A stretch of DNA of 23,614 nt. Source: CBDULX01 sp965368175 (GTDB lineage Bacteria; Pseudomonadota; Gammaproteobacteria; SZUA-229). The notes beneath the pieces were generated by a model that saw only the letters and a program-made list of their open reading frames with translations, made no database searches and had not been told where the DNA came from. A program made the translations under genes and the position numbers. Below are positions 6,069 through 14,806 of this stretch, piece after piece. Position 1 is the first letter of the stretch. Every line of letters begins with the position of its first letter. The DNA is taken from positions 1 to 23,614 of the forward strand of contig CBDULX010000021.1 in assembly GCA_965368175.1 (NCBI GenBank), given 5' to 3'.

Positions 6069-9000
6069 GAACCGGCCCCAGTCATAACCGTAGAATTAGT
6101 GTCATCGGTTTTTTTCTGCTCTGTCTTTGGCTTTTCCGGCTGTGGCCTTCTGCGGTTCTGGTCGGGCACCATGCTGCGTACAAACTCACTTTTCACTTCA
6201 GGTTTGCCGAAACGGGCGGGCAAGATCACCGCCAGTTTCTCGATACTCTTATCAATCCATTCATTGTAAATCCCCAGACTCAACAGCTCGATGTTCTTCT
6301 GATGCACGTTAATGGATTTTTCCTCAAATGGGAAAGACTGTTCCTCAAGCACCAGTTCGTACTGTTCCAGCTCCAGTTCGTTAAGATTTTTAGGACGTTC
6401 CGATGTCATCAGGGCTTTACTGAACTGAATGTAAATTTCCGCAATATAATAGGTGGCCGCAGCAGTAACTTCACCCACCTGGTAATCGACCAGCCTGGTA
6501 AACGCATCAATAGCTTTTTTCATACGCTTTTTCTTTTTATTCAAATTACGTTTGAAAGGCCTGACCAGTTTCACTCTGCTGAAATCATCCATCAACGGTT
6601 CCACCATGACCAATGAAGCTTTACCCGCCAGATAACGAGTACGGTCTGTACGTTCCTTGCCGGCCCTGGCATCGGCACGAATAATTGTTTTCAGCTCAGC
6701 AATATACAATTTACGCTGCTTTCTCTTTAAATAAATATCGGCAATTTTCTGACGAGTATCCAGCACAAATTCTATGGGTGTCGGGAAGTACTTAACAAAA
6801 CGGTTGTATACCGCCAGCGCGCGGTCTTCATTTTTAGTTTGTTCATACAGTTCTGCAGCCTGCAATAAGGCTTCGCGGCGAACATCATTATCTTTTGATT
6901 CACGTTCAATACGTTCAAATTCGGTAGCCGCCAATAACAACTTACCATCTTCCTTGTACACTATCGCCAGTTTTTTGGTTACGTCATGTTGATACTCATG
7001 TCTGGGATAACGTTTTCTGAAATCCGCCAGCACCTGTGATGCACGCGTCCAGTCTTTCAAAGCAATCAATGCCGCAGCACCATCATATTCTGCTGTAGCT
7101 CGTATTTTTGAGTTAGGTGTTACTTTCGCCAGCCGCAAAAAATGCTCCGCGGCTGTCTTGAAATCTTCCAGCAATCTTGCCTGTTCACCCTGTTTGTATA
7201 TGGATGCTGCCAGATTTTCCGACAGATCCGCATAAGCAGCCTGCTGTTTAGGCGTCATAGTCAGCACCTTCACATAAGCATCTTCTGCATCCTTATAACT
7301 GGTAATATCAAACGATGCATGGGCAACCACCAGCCAGGCAGATCGTAAATATTCCGGTTTTGTTTTAGGGTAAGTTTTGATGACTTTACGACCGGTTTTA
7401 ATGGCCAGCTCATAATCCTTCATTTCATACAAATCATCCGTAACCGCCACCAGTACCAGTACTGCATTTTCATGTTTTGGATATGCATCGGCAAATCTTA
7501 GTGAACTACGAACCACTTCCCGCTTAACCAGCATCCGTTCACTCTGACTGGCTATTTTTAGAAATTCCCGATAAGCAAACACGGCGGCATAACCGGCTGC
7601 CGATGATTTTTCATGACTGGGGTAATCATAAGCCGTGCGCTCATACTCCAGCGCGGCACCGCGGAAGTCCTTGTTTTGCAGTAACAATTCCGCCAACTGG
7701 AAGTTCATACCCGACGCCCTCGGCTCTTCCGGGAAGGATGCCAGGTACTCTCGATACCAGTGGGTGGCTTCCTTAAAATTATCCGCTTTAAACTTGCGTA
7801 AGCGCCTGTCCTGGTACATGGCATGGTAATGATTTGCCAGATCCACAAGGTTAGACTTAAGGTAGCTCAGTACGTCGGGGAAAGCATTGATATCAAAAAA
7901 TGTCCAGTACCCGGCCCTTAAACCATAGTTAATCGAAAAGGTTCTTTTCGATTCAATAACCAGTTTCGGAAAGCCACCCGTGAGGTAAATCTCAATCACC
8001 CGTATATGGAAATAGGGTGATACTTTATTCATTGGATTACGTTCTACATAGGTATTGTAGGTATCGGCCGAATCAGCATAGCGACGTTTCTCCAGATAAT
8101 ATTCTGCAAGATGGCTGTATATACTCGCTTCATAAACTCGCTGGCCTTTTTTATCAAAATATTCAACTACCGATTTGGCGCCACCAAGATATGAAAAGCC
8201 CAGGCTGATGACGCGATAGGTATCTTCAATCCGTTTTTGCTCGATCTTGTCTTCAGACTGTTCAAATTCATAACCGATCGAGAGTTTATAATCCAGCAGT
8301 CCTATGAAATCATCCAGTGCTTCTTCATACATATCCTGCTTGAAAAAGGCCCAGCCCTGTTTGTATAGAGCCAGCTCATAGAAAGCCGAGCCTCTGCCCA
8401 GGTTCAATACCGCCTGATAGGCCTCTTCAGAATCCAGATAACGCTTACGTGTAAAAAAGTATTCCGCTCGACGAAACTGAGCCTCATCGATGTGCCGTGA
8501 ATCTGGATACTCCTTCACCAGACGGTTGAGCACTTTAATGGCCTCTTCTACCTGCCCTGTTTCCTCATAGGCCCGGGACAGTTGATACAGTACCTGGTCA
8601 TTACGTTCATACATGGGGTATTTAATGAGCAGGTTTTTATATAATTGTATCGCTTCCATGGCGCCCGCAGTTTGCAGATCATCCGCTGAACCTGCGGGTA
8701 ATTCTGCCGGCTTATCCGCAGACTTGAATTCAGTTTTTTGAGTGGCCCGTTTTTCAAAGTCTTTCATCGACTCATCGACTTTGGCAATGGCATCGGCTTT
8801 TGAGTTTGTTTTGACCGGCTCTTTCGAAACTGTCTGCCTGCTATCAGGCTTGCTGATGTCCGGTTTTGGCTTACCTGGTGCCTTGTCATTGTCGGTATAT
8901 GCGCTGTACTCCTTTTCGATTTTGAGGTCGGCGAGTCGTCGTATGGCTTCCGGCGTCATTGCCGACTCCGGGGTTTCCTCCAGGAATTTCTGATAACTTT

Positions 9001-9151
9001 GCATGGCCTTTTCCAGGCTAGCGTCTATTTTTTCATCTTTGATTTCGATACTGACATTACGCAAACTGGCCAGGGTTTCCCGGTCACCGCTGCTGATACA
9101 GCCGCTAAGCATAGTGCAAACACTTAAAATAGCGATGCCTGCGTATTTCAT
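6065..9151 (-). CDS. Large TPR-repeat lipoprotein (about 1028 residues)
   Basis: The N-terminus has a lipoprotein signal with lipobox LSGC (acylation at about Cys18), followed by Ile-Ser-Ser, which favours the outer membrane. After a charged linker (about 90-160) come many TPR-like helical repeats over most of the protein. Examples are ELAIKTGRKVIKTYPKTKPEY, AIKVLNRLVKEYPDSRHIDEAQFRRAEYF and ALAVYNRFVKYFP. The pattern recalls the BamD/YbgF/CpoB type of repeat, where ..YP.. ends each unit. A basic section (FKRNLNKKKKRMKKAID) lies near 880, and the C-terminus is a Lys/Pro/Thr-rich tail. I chose ATG at 9151, which overlaps the previous stop as TGATG; a GTG one codon earlier is possible. It would act as a large periplasm-facing scaffold in the outer membrane. 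I do not recognise a named orthologue. Confidence 0.8.
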   Translation of the reverse strand: MKYAGIAILSVCTMLSGCISSGDRETLASLRNVSIEIKDEKIDASLEKAMQSYQKFLEETPESAMTPEAIRRLADLKIEKEYSAYTDNDKAPGKPKPDISKPDSRQTVSKEPVKTNSKADAIAKVDESMKDFEKRATQKTEFKSADKPAELPAGSADDLQTAGAMEAIQLYKNLLIKYPMYERNDQVLYQLSRAYEETGQVEEAIKVLNRLVKEYPDSRHIDEAQFRRAEYFFTRKRYLDSEEAYQAVLNLGRGSAFYELALYKQGWAFFKQDMYEEALDDFIGLLDYKLSIGYEFEQSEDKIEQKRIEDTYRVISLGFSYLGGAKSVVEYFDKKGQRVYEASIYSHLAEYYLEKRRYADSADTYNTYVERNPMNKVSPYFHIRVIEIYLTGGFPKLVIESKRTFSINYGLRAGYWTFFDINAFPDVLSYLKSNLVDLANHYHAMYQDRRLRKFKADNFKEATHWYREYLASFPEEPRASGMNFQLAELLLQNKDFRGAALEYERTAYDYPSHEKSSAAGYAAVFAYREFLKIASQSERMLVKREVVRSSLRFADAYPKHENAVLVLVAVTDDLYEMKDYELAIKTGRKVIKTYPKTKPEYLRSAWLVVAHASFDITSYKDAEDAYVKVLTMTPKQQAAYADLSENLAASIYKQGEQARLLEDFKTAAEHFLRLAKVTPNSKIRATAEYDGAAALIALKDWTRASQVLADFRKRYPRHEYQHDVTKKLAIVYKEDGKLLLAATEFERIERESKDNDVRREALLQAAELYEQTKNEDRALAVYNRFVKYFPTPIEFVLDTRQKIADIYLKRKQRKLYIAELKTIIRADARAGKERTDRTRYLAGKASLVMVEPLMDDFSRVKLVRPFKRNLNKKKKRMKKAIDAFTRLVDYQVGEVTAAATYYIAEIYIQFSKALMTSERPKNLNELELEQYELVLEEQSFPFEEKSINVHQKNIELLSLGIYNEWIDKSIEKLAVILPARFGKPEVKSEFVRSMVPDQNRRRPQPEKPKTEQKKTDDTNSTVMTGAGS

Positions 9152-11205
9152 CACTGCGCCTTAGCCTCAGGCCCGGATGTTTTATCCGCTGCCTTCACCG
9201 GTGATTTATCATCTACTTTTTCAGGAGTTTCCTGTGGTGATTCCTCCATAACTGACGGTTGTTCAGATTCCGGTGTTAGCGGTGTCCGTGCTTTATCATT
9301 CTCTGCCTGATCAGCCTCCTGCTTCTGTTTACGTTCCTCTTCAGCTTTTTTGGTGGCCCGATCATAACTTTCTGCCAACGCGAAACGAGCCTTAACCTGG
9401 TATTCCTCCAGCCGTGTGCGACGCCGATCCAGCTCATTAATAGCCAGGGTTTCCAGCATTCTGCCCTGTCGCGCTACCATTCCAGTGAGTTTCATTTCCG
9501 CTGCCTGCAGTTTGGTACGCAACATCTGGATAGGGATACGATAACCTTCATAGCTCTGGGTGGCAGCCTGGCGAGTACGAACAAAGGAGCTATACACCTG
9601 TTTCAGCCGATTAATGCCCTCATCCAGCTGGTGCAGGTGATTGTAGGCTTCGGTCAGCCGTTCATCATATTCCGCTGCCACCTGCCAGCTCAATACCCCT
9701 TTCAGGCGTTTGACCCGGTCCATGACAGCACGGGTTCTGCGCTGTGGATGACTGGAAATATAACGTTCAATACGGCCCAGTGATTCCAGCGCCAGTCGCT
9801 CATCCACCGTGGCCAGATATTCCGGACGGGGTGAAATCAGCATGGCTTTGAGGCGTTTATCCAGTCGACCTCGCTGTTCCAGCCTCAGTCTCATTCGCGA
9901 ATCCTGGCGCTTGAACTGCTTTTCAACTATCGGCAACAGCGGCTCGTAATATTGACGGCGATATTCAATGATTTCTTCAAAGGCATACAGATCCTGCTGC
10001 CAGCGTTTGACATGAACCTGCAACTCAAACAGATCACGATAATTTTTCAAGGATTCCTGAAAATCATGGGAAGCCATTAACTGCTGTAAATAGAGAGTTT
10101 CCGGTGTATCCGGTAGCTCACGCAACTTAATCAGCCAGTTTTTATCCTGCAGTCCCTCTTCACGCAGTATGGCGGAAATAAATTTACCTTCGCGAATGCT
10201 TTTGATGGAACGGTCAAGGCGATCAACTTCATTTCCAAACGCATCCATCGCCTTTCCATAAAGAATGGCGGCCTTACCATGAACTTCCAGCTTGCCATAA
10301 GCATAGGGAACCGCCAGCAACACTTCCTGTACCGCATCATTGGTTACTGCGCGTTTTTGTAACATGGTCCAGGGCACCAGTGCCCGGTCATAGCGCTCCA
10401 GTGCCACATCCACCCAACCAGCTCCAAGCAGAGCCCGATTAGAATATGGGCCATCCAGACGTACCCGTTCAAAATACTGGCGCGCCTGCTCTGCTTTCTC
10501 GTTCTCCAGCAAACGTGAAGCCAGGGTCAGATTGGCCTTGTCTTTTAGTGCCTGTACCTCTCGTTTATCCGAACTCATCTGCCCTACCCGATCCAGCTGA
10601 ATGAGTCCATCGGTTTCCTTACCTGCCTGGATCAACGCAATGGCCAGATTGTATTCTGCAAAGCCCCGATAGTGTTTATTGCCCTGCAATGGGCGCAAGA
10701 CCTCCACTGCATCGCTAAAACGACCGTTGGCGATATACACCTGACCACGCAAAAAAGATTCATCGTCTCTCGCCGATTCAGGTAAATCACCTTCAATACG
10801 CTCCAGTGTATGTAAGGCATTAATCGGCTGACCTTTCTGGAAATAAATTTTCGCCAGCCGGTAGGCTGCTTCATTACGGATACTCTGATCGACATTGGAT
10901 TCCAGCACTGCCTGTATGGCGCGCCCGGCCTTGCGATGCATGCGATAGGAGAGTTCAAGATCACCCACCGAAAACTCAGCCTGGTCGATATGCTGATGGA
11001 ATGGATCCAGTTCCGGTTCATCCTGGGCATAATACTGGCCCAACTCGGTATCCAGCTTTTTGATAGCATTGAAATAATCATTCTGAAAGGCGTAGTACAG
11101 CGCTTCACCAAAGAATAAATCTTTTAGTTCCGGGTGCTTATTTTCAGCCGCCTGTGAAGTGGCCGCTGTCAAAATTAATGCGATACCTATCTGCCAAAAT
11201 CGCAT
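9151..11205 (-). CDS. Secreted TPR-repeat protein with coiled-coil and charged tail
   Basis: This 684-residue protein begins with a signal peptide (FWQIGIALILTAATSQA|AEN), so it is predicted to be periplasmic and not a lipoprotein. Residues about 25-300 hold TPR-like units, for example AAYRLAKIYFQKGQPINALHTL and NALLGAGWVDVALERYDRAL-like phrases. The middle, about 360-600, is Arg/Gln/Glu-rich and probably long helical or coiled coil. The last 70 residues are low-complexity Lys/Glu/Pro. It lies 3 bases after the small coiled-coil gene and overlaps the next gene by one base, so the three first genes form one translational block. A role as a periplasmic scaffold working with the large TPR lipoprotein is inferred from neighbourhood and architecture; there is no enzyme motif. 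Confidence 0.78.
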   Translation of the reverse strand: MRFWQIGIALILTAATSQAAENKHPELKDLFFGEALYYAFQNDYFNAIKKLDTELGQYYAQDEPELDPFHQHIDQAEFSVGDLELSYRMHRKAGRAIQAVLESNVDQSIRNEAAYRLAKIYFQKGQPINALHTLERIEGDLPESARDDESFLRGQVYIANGRFSDAVEVLRPLQGNKHYRGFAEYNLAIALIQAGKETDGLIQLDRVGQMSSDKREVQALKDKANLTLASRLLENEKAEQARQYFERVRLDGPYSNRALLGAGWVDVALERYDRALVPWTMLQKRAVTNDAVQEVLLAVPYAYGKLEVHGKAAILYGKAMDAFGNEVDRLDRSIKSIREGKFISAILREEGLQDKNWLIKLRELPDTPETLYLQQLMASHDFQESLKNYRDLFELQVHVKRWQQDLYAFEEIIEYRRQYYEPLLPIVEKQFKRQDSRMRLRLEQRGRLDKRLKAMLISPRPEYLATVDERLALESLGRIERYISSHPQRRTRAVMDRVKRLKGVLSWQVAAEYDERLTEAYNHLHQLDEGINRLKQVYSSFVRTRQAATQSYEGYRIPIQMLRTKLQAAEMKLTGMVARQGRMLETLAINELDRRRTRLEEYQVKARFALAESYDRATKKAEEERKQKQEADQAENDKARTPLTPESEQPSVMEESPQETPEKVDDKSPVKAADKTSGPEAKAQ

Positions 11206-11208
11206 GAA

Positions 11209-11736
11209 TTACCAATCCTTGAAGCGAATATCCTGCTTACTGGAAGTGGGGCCAGCCACTTTCACTTCAACAAATTTCGGCCCCACTGATTTATGTAACT
11301 TGTAACTGGCGTTTCTTTTATATTCACCACCGGCAGCCGCTTTGCCCATGAAACTGAATACAAGATCATGGCTGCCAGTTTTAATATTGCCGGTATACAG
11401 ACGCTGGACACCACCACGTTGTAGTGCTTCCAGCTCACGAAAAGTATACAGATGCTGGGACACCACACTGTTATTCAGCTTGAGCTGAACTGAGTCGAGC
11501 TGAAAATCATCGCCTTCTGTCAATGATACAAACACCGATACCTGAGTATTGGATGGGTAGAGTAATTTTTCCTCAAGCAGCGTTAATTCTGAGGTCAAAT
11601 CCAGCACATCTTTTTTAATGTCCTGAACCTGCTCGTCCAGCCCCTTCAACTGTTCACGGCTGACATCTTCGGCAATGGACACACCGGAGAAAGAGATTAA
11701 GACAATAACCATGAAAGTTTTAAGTTTATTCAACAT
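11209..11736 (-). CDS. Small secreted coiled-coil protein, first gene of the motor operon
   Basis: This 175-residue protein has a signal peptide (FMVIVLISFSGVSIA|EDV). A heptad-like segment follows at about 25-60 (LKGLDEQVQDIKKDVLDLTSELTLLEEKLL), suitable for oligomerisation. The C-terminal domain of about 110 residues looks beta-rich (VSVFVSLTEGDDFQLDSVQLKLN, VQRLYTGNIKTGSHDLVFSF). I chose ATG at 11736, with AGG about 11 bases upstream, over the in-frame GTG two codons earlier. It heads the operon, directly downstream of the promoter region with the repeated motif. No Cys, no catalytic motif and no DNA-binding motif is seen. I recall that similar proteins in related clusters have sometimes been labelled as AraC-type regulators; nothing in this sequence supports that. 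Confidence 0.72.
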   Translation of the reverse strand: MLNKLKTFMVIVLISFSGVSIAEDVSREQLKGLDEQVQDIKKDVLDLTSELTLLEEKLLYPSNTQVSVFVSLTEGDDFQLDSVQLKLNNSVVSQHLYTFRELEALQRGGVQRLYTGNIKTGSHDLVFSFMGKAAAGGEYKRNASYKLHKSVGPKFVEVKVAGPTSSKQDIRFKDW

Positions 11737-11778
11737 ATTCACAACCTGTGAAAAATTAGTAGCTTAATTAACTAATTG

Positions 11779-11860
11779 AAGCATATATTCAAGCAAAATA
11801 CCGTCTACGGGCCCACAATACCTGTATTACCCGTTTATTATATTGAATAAATATATGCTT
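11779..11860. repeat. 11-base perfect inverted repeat flanking the operon promoter
   Basis: AAGCATATATT at 11779-11789 and its exact reverse complement AATATATGCTT at 11850-11860 lie 71 bases apart centre to centre, on either side of the predicted -10 and start point. The right arm falls inside the -35/-10 spacer. The spacing is close to whole helical turns (71/10.5 is 6.8), which would suit a pair of operators bound by one looping regulator. The sequence is AT-rich, so a chance match cannot be excluded. Confidence 0.4.
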
Positions 11861-11865
11861 AGTAA
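11837..11865 (-). promoter_or_regulatory. Predicted promoter of the nine-gene envelope operon
   Basis: On the minus strand a perfect TATAAT at 11837-11842 lies 17 bases from a poor -35 (TTACTA at 11860-11865). The start point would be near 11830, giving a leader of about 94 bases. The weak -35 with a perfect -10 is typical of activator-dependent promoters, and a direct-repeat site begins exactly at the upstream edge of the -35. This is the only long gap upstream of the block (11743-11946), so the promoter should lie here. Confidence 0.5.
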
Positions 11866-11926
11866 TCAGGAATTTACTGTGCCTATCAGGAATATATATT
11901 AACTTTTAAGATGAATATCAGGAAAT
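11864..11926 (-). promoter_or_regulatory. Three direct repeats upstream of the operon promoter, probable regulator binding sites
   Basis: On the plus strand the motif (A/T)ATCAGGAA occurs three times in the same orientation: 11864-11874, 11884-11894 and 11916-11926. On the minus strand it reads TTCCTGAT(A/T). The spacings of 20 and 32 bases are close to two and three helical turns, so the sites would lie on one face of the DNA. The nearest copy touches the -35. This is the arrangement expected for a transcription activator, such as a response regulator, but the protein is unknown. Confidence 0.5.
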
Positions 11927-11946
11927 TCTAACAGCTAGAAATGTGA

Positions 11947-14553
11947 TTAATTTATAACTTTAAAATGCTGATGCTCCGGCAAACCCCATTGCGAACTGAA
12001 TAACCAGCGTTCCAGTTCGATGGCCGGCATGGCCCTGGACATGTGAAAACCTTGCGCTACATCACTACCCAGCACCTGCAACAGATCAAATATTTCCTGG
12101 CTTTCCACGCCTTCGGCTATCACCATCAAACCCAGATTATGAGCCAGATCGATAGTAGAATGGACAATCACTGCATCATTGTCATCAACCAGCATATCGA
12201 TCACAAATGACTTATCGATTTTCAGCTCATTCACTGGTAATTTTTTCAGGTATTGCAGCGATGAGAAGCCGATACCAAAATCATCGATCGACAGCTGCAC
12301 ACCCATATCTGATAGCTGATTCAGAGTTTTCAGCGCATGTTCCGGATCAGACATCACTGCACTTTCGGTTATTTCCAGAGTCAGGTTATTGGCCGGCACA
12401 TTCCATTTACGTAGTGCATGGCTAACGATTTCACACAAACGTGGATCCTGCAGATTCCATACTGATAAATTCGCCGACACAAGCATTTCAATACCCTTCT
12501 GGCGCCAGTCTGCCATTTGCGCGACGGCCCTTTCTACCACCCATTTGGTCAGAGGAATAATTAAACCGGTCTTTTCCGCCAGCAACTGGATGTCGTCTGC
12601 CGGAATTAGACCACGAGTGGGGTGATTCCATCGCAGCAAGGCTTCGACGCCCATGGTCTTTCCCGTCGAACAATTGATTTTAGGCTGATAATGCAGTTCC
12701 AGTTGACTCTGCTCTACTGCACGTTTTAATTCACCTTCCAGTGATAACTGCCACAGACTATGGTCGTCCTGGTTCTCATCGTATGTGACATAACCCAGAT
12801 TTTTCTCTTTTGCCAGATACATGGCAACATCCGCTTTCTGTAGAAGACTCTGATCGTTGAACCCGTGTTGCGGATAAAGCGCAATGCCAATGCTGCTACC
12901 CACCTGCAGAGCCTGTCCATCGATATTAAATGTACACTCCAGACTGGCGCAGAGTTTCTGTGCGATCTGTCTGGCACGAATGTCATCGCTCATCGGCAGC
13001 AGGACAGCAAACTCATCCCCTCCCAGGCGGGCCAGGACATCATATTCACTCAGCTGTTTGGTGAAGCGGGGACCAATTTCACGCAGCACCCGATCCCCTA
13101 CCTGATGACCCAGTGTATCGTTGATTTCCTTGAAACGATTTAAATCAATCATCAGCAGGGCCAATGTCTGATTAGCTTTATGAGCTGATTCAATAACTTC
13201 AATCATCTTACGCCTCATGAACAGGCGATTTGGCAATCCGGTTAAACTGTCATGCATGGCCTGGTGCTCCAGCTCCATCTGCCGTAATCGAACCTGTAAA
13301 CGCATGGTTTCAAAGGCGGTAACCAGCTCCCGCGCTTCAAGTGTGTTAGCTTCCGGTAGTTTGACTACTTCATCGCCATCCGCTTCCATCTTCAGTGCAT
13401 GGGCTATTTGGGCCACCGGTTCCAGCAGCCATAATTCAAAGGCATAAAAAGCCAGCACAATAAACACCAGGGTTATAATCAGGCGCATCCAGAGTGTAGA
13501 GCTGATTTCGGAGCTTATATTCATCAACTGACTGATATCGCTTTCAGAAGAGGCAATCAGAGCGGTTTCAATTTGATTCAAATGAGACCAGATACGATCG
13601 TTCAGGGGCGCGATCTGATCATTCATCAGCGCTTCATCCGAGCGCCATTTCGGACTGGAATAAATTTCTCTTGTTTTTATAAACCCCTGATACCAGAGTT
13701 CAAGAGCCGTGCTGATTTCCTTACCCGTCACTTCAGCCTGAAGACCATAATCATGTGTCAGCTGTGCCTGATTTAACAGCTTCAGTTGCTTTTTAATCTG
13801 TATATAGTGGTATTCAATCAGGCCTTCGAACTCACTATTACCTGACACCGGCACCCGTAAACTCAAGGTTCTTGCGGCCACATACATACGAAAGGCACCG
13901 ACCATGTCTGACCAGTTTTCACGCAACTGGCTGAACTGATGGTAGGCCTGCTGTATATATTTATCATCCAGATGCATGGACATTTCATCGATGATCAGCG
14001 CTATCTGAGTCAGGAACTGACGACTTTTAGGCAGCATTACCTGATTGATGGTGGCAAACGCAGGGAATAACGCCTCGGCATTGGTTCGAATATGCATCAA
14101 TTGCTGCACATCCTGTCGCAACTGAAGAAGATCTTTTGATAAAAGATCTATCTTCATCTGTGCTGACGCCGCATCACTCCACTGGCTGTTTTCAATTTCT
14201 GACAGGTGATGCCTGGCCTGGTCCAGGTCAGCTAACACTTCTGCAATGGCCATTTGATCGGGCGTGACCAGAAAGCTCTGCAAACGTTGCTCAGCATGGC
14301 GAAGTTTTTCACGCACCAGTCGATGAGAGCTGATCAGGTAATTTCGATTGACTGAATTATCTGCCGATTTTTTTACGACATCGGAGACAGAGTAATGGGT
14401 AGCCAGTACACTGGCTATAAAAAGCACGGACATAAGCAGCACACCGACAAAGTATCGGCCCCGCATACTATCCATACTGAAACTACTTAAAATCGTTGTT
14501 AGACTCATAATCGAACTGCTCCAGTACCGCAAGCCAGAGAGTTTGCTCACCAT
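11947..14553 (-). CDS. Membrane sensor with GGDEF and EAL domains (cyclic-di-GMP synthesis/breakdown)
   Basis: This 868-residue protein has two membrane segments, about 33-50 and about 355-376. They enclose a periplasmic helical sensor domain of about 300 residues, followed by a HAMP-like linker, a GGDEF domain (about 435-595) and an EAL domain (about 608-860). The cyclase motif GGDEF at 511-515 is intact. The upstream inhibitory I-site RxxD is SEYD, so the Arg is missing. In the EAL domain the EAL motif is intact at 637-639, along with LEITES, IDDFG, KIDKSF, VIAEGVE and the QGF end. The loop DDFGTG has Ile in place of Thr. Both activities are plausible; which dominates cannot be told from sequence. 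The ATG at 14553 lacks a good ribosome binding site, and ATGs at 14508 or a little later are alternatives. It is a separate unit from both neighbouring operons. Confidence 0.88.
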   Translation of the reverse strand: MVSKLSGLRYWSSSIMSLTTILSSFSMDSMRGRYFVGVLLMSVLFIASVLATHYSVSDVVKKSADNSVNRNYLISSHRLVREKLRHAEQRLQSFLVTPDQMAIAEVLADLDQARHHLSEIENSQWSDAASAQMKIDLLSKDLLQLRQDVQQLMHIRTNAEALFPAFATINQVMLPKSRQFLTQIALIIDEMSMHLDDKYIQQAYHQFSQLRENWSDMVGAFRMYVAARTLSLRVPVSGNSEFEGLIEYHYIQIKKQLKLLNQAQLTHDYGLQAEVTGKEISTALELWYQGFIKTREIYSSPKWRSDEALMNDQIAPLNDRIWSHLNQIETALIASSESDISQLMNISSEISSTLWMRLIITLVFIVLAFYAFELWLLEPVAQIAHALKMEADGDEVVKLPEANTLEARELVTAFETMRLQVRLRQMELEHQAMHDSLTGLPNRLFMRRKMIEVIESAHKANQTLALLMIDLNRFKEINDTLGHQVGDRVLREIGPRFTKQLSEYDVLARLGGDEFAVLLPMSDDIRARQIAQKLCASLECTFNIDGQALQVGSSIGIALYPQHGFNDQSLLQKADVAMYLAKEKNLGYVTYDENQDDHSLWQLSLEGELKRAVEQSQLELHYQPKINCSTGKTMGVEALLRWNHPTRGLIPADDIQLLAEKTGLIIPLTKWVVERAVAQMADWRQKGIEMLVSANLSVWNLQDPRLCEIVSHALRKWNVPANNLTLEITESAVMSDPEHALKTLNQLSDMGVQLSIDDFGIGFSSLQYLKKLPVNELKIDKSFVIDMLVDDNDAVIVHSTIDLAHNLGLMVIAEGVESQEIFDLLQVLGSDVAQGFHMSRAMPAIELERWLFSSQWGLPEHQHFKVIN

Positions 14554-14748
14554 TCATGGTTAGATGAATATTTTATGAATCAGAAATCCAGTTTAATTCC
14601 TGGTGCTAGTGCCTGCCTTCATTGGCTGAAATCCAAAAACAAGACCTGAAATTGCCACTTACCACTTAATTCTAGTTATTCTGATTATTATTTTACCTTA
14701 ACTATATAGTCTAAATACTTAAAATTAAAGTGTTTTTTACAAGCCCAC
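14554..14748 (-). other. Non-coding stretch upstream of the GGDEF/EAL gene
   Basis: This AT-rich gap lies between the pnp terminator and the GGDEF/EAL gene and must contain that gene's promoter. Candidate -10 elements on the minus strand are TAAAAT near 14690-14700 and TATATA near 14702-14708, but neither has a convincing -35. I see no small ORF, repeat or stable hairpin here. Confidence 0.3.
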
Positions 14749-14777
14749 AAAAAAAGGGGCCTAAGCCCCCCTTTTTT
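14749..14777 (-). terminator. Intrinsic terminator of the rimP-pnp operon
   Basis: On the minus strand AAAAAAGGGG pairs perfectly with CCCCTTTTTT across an 8-base loop (arms 14768-14777 and 14750-14759), with the T-run directly after the GC part. It lies about 25 bases after the pnp stop. It is nearly symmetric, but the gene arrangement shows it serves pnp. Confidence 0.9.
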
Positions 14778-14784
14778 ATTAATG

Positions 14785-14806
14785 GCATAAGTTAACTAAC
14801 TTATGC
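14785..14806. repeat. 10-base perfect inverted repeat across the pnp stop codon
   Basis: GCATAAGTTA at 14785-14794 and TAACTTATGC at 14797-14806 form a perfect palindrome with only 2 bases between the arms. The pnp TAA stop is at 14801-14803, inside the right arm. In RNA it would give a hairpin of about 9 bp just before the terminator. It may serve as mRNA 3'-end structure or as a protein-binding palindrome; the function is unknown. Confidence 0.45.
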
